Shown here: one piece after another, positions 19,216-22,601 of the stretch
How the letters are laid out: each line of letters begins with the position of its first letter
Position numbering within the stretch: position 1 is the first letter of the stretch
Assembly: GCA_009731375.1 (NCBI GenBank)
Contig: BJOX01000053.1
Coordinates: 681,090 to 703,690, forward strand
DNA: 22,601 nt
Reading direction: 5' to 3'
Source: Paulinella micropora
Taxonomy: Eukaryota; Cercozoa; Imbricatea; Euglyphida
The notes under the pieces: model-generated
The model's input: only the letters and a program-made list of their open reading frames with translations
Told to the model about the DNA's origin: nothing
Database searches by the model: none
Program-made: the position numbers and the translations under genes

Positions 19216-20944
19216 GCCGTTGTTTGTGTTGTGCCGGCGGCGGGGATGGTGTTGATATATAGAAAGATAGGTAGGTAGATAGCTCACGCAAGGCGCGCGC
19301 TGCCTGTCGTTCACCTAGCTAGATAGCAGGGATAGATATGAGATAGTTTGTGGCTGTGTGTTGCCAGGGCGTGCTGATTGGCAACGGCTGGACGCACCCG
19401 CTGGTCCAGATACAGACCATGGTCACCCTTATGCCCCCCCGCCCCCCCCCCCCTACCCCCCCCCCCCCCCCCCCCCCCCCTCCCNNNNNNNNNNGGGGAA
19501 GAAAAAAAGAAAGAAAGGCTCTCCAACCCCCTCTGCCTCTCTCTTTTCCTCTCCCTCTCCCTCTCTTCTGTATGTTTATGTTGTGTGCGCGTGCGAAGAT
19601 ATGAACATTTACTTAAAGATGTGGATCAGGATAAAGATATGAATAAATATATATGAATATAAATATGAATATGAATATGAACATGAACATGAACATGAAC
19701 ATGAACATGAACATGAACATGAACATGAACATGAACATGAACATGAACATGAATATGAATATGAATATGAATATGAATATGAATATGAATATGAACATGA
19801 ATGTGGAATATGGAATATGGAATATGGAATATGGAGTATAGAATATGGAGTATGGAGTATGGAGTATGGAGTATGGAGTATGGAGTATGGAGTAAGGAGT
19901 ATGGAGTACGAAGTATGGAGTACGGAGTTCGGAGTACGGAGTATGGAGTACGGAGTTCGGAGTACGGAGTTCGGAGTATGGAGTATGGAGTATGGAGTGT
20001 GGAGTGTGGAGTGTAGAGCGTGGAGTGTGGAGTGTGCGAGCATGCGAGTGCGCGAGTGTGCGAGTGTGTGTGCGAGTGTCAGAGTGTGGAGTGTCCGAGT
20101 GTGGAATGTGGAATATGGAATATGAAATATGAAATATGAATATGAATATGAATATGAATATGAATATGAATGTGAATATGAATACGAATATGAATATGAA
20201 TATGAATATAGATATGGATATGCAGAAAGATGTGCATCTAGAATGTTTTTTTGTGTGTCTTTGTAGCCTGAGTACGCCTACAACCAAGGACTGGTGGACT
20301 GGCAGGCGAGGCACTTCCTAGAGCAGTGGTGACACATAAGACGCACAACAGACACAAGACACACACACAACACACACAGCTGCACTTGCTGGAGCAGTGG
20401 TGCGCCCACAGCTGCGCCCCCTGCACATAATATGCCATGCCATGCTACATTTCAATATATACAGGCTACATATATGCATATATACATACATACATATATA
20501 CATACATACATACATACACACAGACATACATACGTACATACAAAATTACCTACATACATACATACATACATACATACATACATACATACATACATTCATG
20601 CATTCACGTATACATACATACATACATACATACATACATACATACATACATGCATACATACATACATACATACATACATACATCACACGTACGTAAGTAC
20701 ATGTATACATACTTACATACGTACATACATCGATGCGTACTACATACATGAGCAGCCGTGCCACCCGATATACATATGTAAGTAGAAATTAAATTACATA
20801 TACATGTCTCTGAAAATATCAATTTGTACACATTTCAATGTGCATTTGTGTAAAGTTCGTGTGATATTCGATTGTGGTGCGTATGCACACGTGATCTGCA
20901 TGCTTGTGCCCGAACGCTCATGTACGCGCCTGCTTCTGCAATCT

Positions 20945-20985
<41 letters not shown>

Positions 20986-20991
20986 CGGAGG

Positions 20992-21023
<32 letters not shown>

Positions 21024-21174
21024 GAAAGAGAGTAGAGAGCAGGAGAGAAAGACAGGGAGGTGGTTGGTGTCAGTGTGTCAGTGCGTGCTGCGTGCGTTGG
21101 TTAGGGCGCTGGAGTGCGGGCTGGCCTTCCTGCGCAACGCCACCATCAACCCGGACCCGCTGACCCCGCTGCAG
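15019..21174 (+). CDS. Kex1-like serine carboxypeptidase (family S10), partial, at least 12 exons
   Basis: Secreted or Golgi-type serine carboxypeptidase that removes C-terminal residues. Kex1-branch enzymes prefer basic residues, but specificity is not shown here. Placed exons: 15019->15058, 15437-15477, 15798-15882, 16022-16116, 16227-16299, 17240-17274, 17537-17575, 18442-18490, 19010-19063, 19368-19421, 20267-20328 and 21105-21174, about 232 residues. In order they give [30 protein letters not shown] (oxyanion hole), [20 protein letters not shown] (Ser nucleophile), VLIGNGW and [13 protein letters not shown]. The IDQPxGTG and IGNGW motifs point to Kex1 and not to CPY or cathepsin A. Codon phases agree at every neighbouring junction I can check except the ragged start of exon 9. 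Sequence after exon 1 is lost in a gap. The catalytic Asp, His and any membrane anchor should lie at or after the 21509-22408 gap. Exons are GC-rich at third positions, unlike both LINEs. Confidence 0.88.
15059..15293. other. Assembly gap (235 N) followed by poly-C
   Basis: Unknown sequence. It should contain the rest of exon 1 and the donor. Poly-C (15294-15316) adjoins its right edge. Confidence 0.95.
15437..15477 (+). CDS. Peptidase exon 2
   Basis: The acceptor is TCTGTGCAG. It reads [13 protein letters not shown] and ends with TG, which joins the first G of the next exon to make Trp, giving the family motif FYWLVEAS. The donor is GTCCAC. Confidence 0.85.
15478..15797 (+). repeat. Intron 2 with (CTAC)n array
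   Basis: CTAC/CTTAC repeat occupies about 15489-15640. The remainder is unique C/T-rich sequence leading to the acceptor GCTGTGCAG. Confidence 0.9.
15798..15882 (+). CDS. Peptidase exon 3 (oxyanion-hole motif)
   Basis: Reads [16 protein letters not shown] followed by [12 protein letters not shown]. The GGPG loop forms the oxyanion hole in this family. The donor is GTCGCT. The intron after it (15883-16021) starts with a short CTAC repeat. Confidence 0.92.
16022..16116 (+). CDS. Peptidase exon 4
   Basis: Reads [15 protein letters not shown], then [12 protein letters not shown], and ends in CT. Ending at donor GTACGT and rejoining at 16227 gives NNVLYIDQP with no repeated Tyr, so I prefer this donor to the GT at 16121. 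The intron 16117-16226 contains CCCTCCAT-type repeats. Confidence 0.9.
16227..16299 (+). CDS. Peptidase exon 5
   Basis: Completes Leu, then reads [18 protein letters not shown] and ATSQTQ. IDQPxGTG is characteristic of Kex1-type enzymes. The donor is CAG/GTCGGT. Confidence 0.93.
16300..17239 (+). repeat. Intron 5: (CT)n, (CTT)n/(CTC)n, (TA)n and (GT)n arrays
   Basis: (CT)n at about 16316-16448, CTT and CTC arrays at about 16597-16815, and TA/GT tracts at about 17103-17204. Between them a motif of the form GCxTTxTTCxCxxTCGAGC recurs near 16451, 16505 and 16870, and CCAGACACAG from the exon 5 end recurs at about 16526-16535. I see no coding sequence. Confidence 0.85.
17240..17274 (+). CDS. Peptidase exon 6
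   Basis: A 35-nt exon after GTGTTTGCAG. Reads [11 protein letters not shown] plus TG, which joins G of exon 7 to make Trp. The donor GTCCCC is weak, but the phase fit supports it. Confidence 0.83.
17275..17536 (+). repeat. Intron 6 with (CA)n and (TATG)n
   Basis: CA repeat at about 17290-17347, and TATG repeat at about 17475-17522 shortly before the acceptor GAGCAG. Confidence 0.88.
17537..17575 (+). CDS. Peptidase exon 7
   Basis: A 39-nt exon reading [12 protein letters not shown], with split Trp codons at both ends (TG/G on each side). The donor is GTATAC. Confidence 0.87.
17576..18441 (+). repeat. Intron 7 with gap, (CT)n, (TA)n, (ATCT)n and (GT)n
   Basis: Contains the gap 17682-18134 (453 N), then CT, TA, CT/TA and ATCT arrays to about 18398 and a GT run to the acceptor GTGTGTTAG. 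No exon is needed here, because exons 7 and 8 join in phase to give PIWFAGES. Confidence 0.88.
18442..18490 (+). CDS. Peptidase exon 8 (catalytic Ser)
   Basis: Reads [16 protein letters not shown]. The Ser in GESYAG is the S10 nucleophile. The donor GTCTCA follows ACG. The 3' end of this exon is repeated several times downstream in the intron. Confidence 0.93.
18471..18690 (+). repeat. Minisatellite made of the exon 8 / intron 8 boundary
   Basis: About six imperfect copies of ATCCCCTCCTTCGTCACGGT followed by CTCACCCC, the first being the end of exon 8 and its donor. Others start near 18523, 18562, 18599, 18637 and 18662. Some keep GTCACGGT, while others have lost the GT or internal bases. 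Confidence 0.85.
18691..19009 (+). repeat. Intron 8 remainder: (CT)n, (GT)n and repeated exon 9 5' ends
   Basis: CT run at about 18740-18790 and GT runs at about 18857-18941 and 18967-18995. GCGAAGGGCATCATGGAA-type segments near 18837 and 18948 precede the third copy, which opens exon 9. Confidence 0.88.
19010..19063 (+). CDS. Peptidase exon 9 (start uncertain)
   Basis: Reads [18 protein letters not shown] and joins exon 10 in phase to give [12 protein letters not shown]. An acceptor at GCGAAG keeps phase with exon 8, but it is a poor acceptor. A better-looking TTGCAG lies at 18831-18835, before an earlier copy of the same sequence, and does not keep phase in a simple way. A few residues between exons 8 and 9 may be missing. 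Confidence 0.7.
19064..19367 (+). repeat. Intron 9 with poly-C, 10-N gap, (TTG)n
   Basis: Poly-C at about 19072-19096, gap 19109-19118, TTG repeat at about 19170-19217, then GATA-type sequence to the acceptor TTGCCAG. Confidence 0.88.
19368..19421 (+). CDS. Peptidase exon 10
   Basis: Reads [23 protein letters not shown] followed by a Pro-containing turn matches Kex1-type enzymes. The donor is GTCACC. Confidence 0.92.
19422..20266 (+). repeat. Intron 10 with poly-C, gap, and hexamer/heptamer arrays
   Basis: Poly-C at about 19435-19484, gap 19485-19494, (ATGAAC/ATGAAT)n hexamers at about 19650-19800, (ATGGAGT)n heptamers at about 19803-20030, GTGCGAGT-type units to about 20090, then back through heptamers to hexamers by 20215. 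The acceptor is CTTTGTAG. Confidence 0.92.
20267..20328 (+). CDS. Peptidase exon 11
   Basis: Reads [20 protein letters not shown] and ends in TG, which joins G of exon 12 to make Trp. Reading on without splicing gives TGG TGA, an immediate stop, so the GTGACA donor is needed. A second copy of the exon end lies at 20382-20399. Confidence 0.88.
20382..20399 (+). repeat. Duplicate of the exon 11 3' end and donor
   Basis: GCACTTGCTGGAGCAGTG followed by GTGCGC repeats the exon 11 end GCACTTCCTAGAGCAGTG followed by GTGACA, with two differences in 18 nt. A CACACAG precedes it. Confidence 0.85.
20400..21104 (+). repeat. Intron 11 remainder: (ATAC)n and (GA)n
   Basis: ATAC/TACA repeat at about 20465-20690, unique sequence at about 20750-20945 with no gene seen, and GA repeat at about 20950-21058. 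The acceptor is TTGGTTAG. Confidence 0.9.
21105..21174 (+). CDS. Peptidase exon 12, last exon visible
   Basis: Completes Trp, then reads [18 protein letters not shown] and LTPLQ. NAT is a potential N-glycosylation site. The donor is CAG/GTCACG. A copy of the exon end and donor lies at 21275-21300. Confidence 0.85.
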
Positions 21175-21192
21175 GTCACGCGAACAAGTCTT

Positions 21193-21204
<12 letters not shown>

Positions 21205-21246
<42 letters not shown>

Positions 21247-21375
21247 TCACTCTCGGGGTGAGCGGGTCTGGGCCGCTCACCCCGCTACAGGTCACACGCG
21301 CCTGGCTCTTCTTCTTCTTCTTCTTCTTCTTCTTCTTCTTCTTCTTCTTCTTCTTCTTCTTCTTCTTCTCCTTCT

Positions 21376-21415
<40 letters not shown>

Positions 21416-21426
21416 CTCTCTCTCTC

Positions 21427-21497
<71 letters not shown>

Positions 21498-21508
21498 CTC
21501 TTTTTCTT
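21205..21508 (+). repeat. Intron 12: (CT)n, exon-end copy, (CTT)n, poly-C
   Basis: CT/CA run to 21246, a hairpin and exon-end copy at 21255-21300, CTT repeat at about 21307-21380, CT to about 21428, then about 64 nt of almost pure C (21429-21492) up to the gap. Confidence 0.93.
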
Positions 21509-22408
21509 NNNNNNNNNNNNNNNNNNNNNNNNNNNNNNNNNNNNNNNNNNNNNNNNNNNNNNNNNNNNNNNNNNNNNNNNNNNNNNNNNNNNNNNNNNNN
21601 NNNNNNNNNNNNNNNNNNNNNNNNNNNNNNNNNNNNNNNNNNNNNNNNNNNNNNNNNNNNNNNNNNNNNNNNNNNNNNNNNNNNNNNNNNNNNNNNNNNN
21701 NNNNNNNNNNNNNNNNNNNNNNNNNNNNNNNNNNNNNNNNNNNNNNNNNNNNNNNNNNNNNNNNNNNNNNNNNNNNNNNNNNNNNNNNNNNNNNNNNNNN
21801 NNNNNNNNNNNNNNNNNNNNNNNNNNNNNNNNNNNNNNNNNNNNNNNNNNNNNNNNNNNNNNNNNNNNNNNNNNNNNNNNNNNNNNNNNNNNNNNNNNNN
21901 NNNNNNNNNNNNNNNNNNNNNNNNNNNNNNNNNNNNNNNNNNNNNNNNNNNNNNNNNNNNNNNNNNNNNNNNNNNNNNNNNNNNNNNNNNNNNNNNNNNN
22001 NNNNNNNNNNNNNNNNNNNNNNNNNNNNNNNNNNNNNNNNNNNNNNNNNNNNNNNNNNNNNNNNNNNNNNNNNNNNNNNNNNNNNNNNNNNNNNNNNNNN
22101 NNNNNNNNNNNNNNNNNNNNNNNNNNNNNNNNNNNNNNNNNNNNNNNNNNNNNNNNNNNNNNNNNNNNNNNNNNNNNNNNNNNNNNNNNNNNNNNNNNNN
22201 NNNNNNNNNNNNNNNNNNNNNNNNNNNNNNNNNNNNNNNNNNNNNNNNNNNNNNNNNNNNNNNNNNNNNNNNNNNNNNNNNNNNNNNNNNNNNNNNNNNN
22301 NNNNNNNNNNNNNNNNNNNNNNNNNNNNNNNNNNNNNNNNNNNNNNNNNNNNNNNNNNNNNNNNNNNNNNNNNNNNNNNNNNNNNNNNNNNNNNNNNNNN
22401 NNNNNNNN
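21509..22408. other. Assembly gap (900 N)
   Basis: Unknown sequence. Further peptidase exons, including those for the catalytic Asp and His, should lie here or beyond the window. Confidence 0.95.
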
Positions 22409-22513
<105 letters not shown>

Positions 22514-22601
22514 GGACACCGTGATAGCCCAGTGGTCAAGTTCTACCATCTGGGCCCTGTCGCCAGTTCGATTCCCGTCGGTGCCACCAGTATTTTCATT
22601 G
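22514..22601 (+). mobile_element. tRNA-derived SINE (SINE-A), second copy, cut by window end
   Basis: All 88 visible nucleotides equal 5124-5211, including the A box (22525-22535) and B box (22565-22575). The rest lies outside the window. Identity over this length suggests recent activity or gene conversion. Confidence 0.88.

Noticed and set aside
19613-20314. Minus-strand 233-aa frame with repeated HTPYSIL units
   Set aside because: Generated by the heptamer and hexamer arrays; the plus strand holds intron 10 and exon 11.

Overview
The window is nuclear DNA from a repeat-rich eukaryote whose identity I cannot fix. One gene is split by GT-AG introns, there are two non-LTR retrotransposons and at least two short interspersed families, and simple repeats of almost every unit size fill much of the rest. 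The peptidase resembles the Kex1 (carboxypeptidase D) branch of family S10, which is best known from fungi and various protists and is not the usual animal branch. A unicellular eukaryote with a bloated genome therefore fits better than an animal, but this is a weak inference. There are no bacterial operons, CRISPR arrays or phage genes.

Left third (1-5400). A long (TAG)n/(TTA)n block runs straight into a complete, apparently intact LINE (LINE-1 of this window, 441 to about 4870). Its ORF1 encodes a coiled-coil RNA-binding-type protein and its ORF2 an APE endonuclease plus reverse transcriptase. The two ORFs share a frame and are separated only by a stop codon and one codon. A tRNA-derived SINE (5124-5402) follows a (TTA)n run; the first 88 nt of a second, identical copy close the window.

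Middle (5400-12600). A second, unrelated LINE (about 6450-10215) is broken by frameshifts and stops. It ends in a small stem-loop plus a (CTA)n tail. Two reversed copies of that 3' end lie at 5797-5862 and 6301-6346. Next comes a cluster of repeats that share a TAAATTTAATTA/GTAATTAAACC terminus joined to (TTG)n. Read on the minus strand they look like retroposon 3' ends with (AAC)n tails.

Right part (12600-22601). This is a desert of microsatellites and minisatellites: GA, TTG, GAT, the TTATG/TTACG pentamer, TATG, CTAC, CT, CTT, hexamer and heptamer arrays. In it twelve short, GC-rich exons of one plus-strand Kex1-like serine carboxypeptidase can be placed between 15019 and 21174. Exon phases agree at all but one junction. 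The nucleophile Ser motif GESYAG is present; the catalytic Asp and His would lie in or beyond the 900-nt gap at 21509-22408. Every intron is filled with simple repeats. At four exon ends a copy of the exon/intron boundary is repeated inside the intron, which is the most interesting pattern here.

Six runs of N interrupt the assembly (8532-8541, 15059-15293, 17682-18134, 19109-19118, 19485-19494, 21509-22408). Four of them adjoin poly-C. One (8532-8541) is flanked by the same sequence on both sides and looks like an unmerged overlap.
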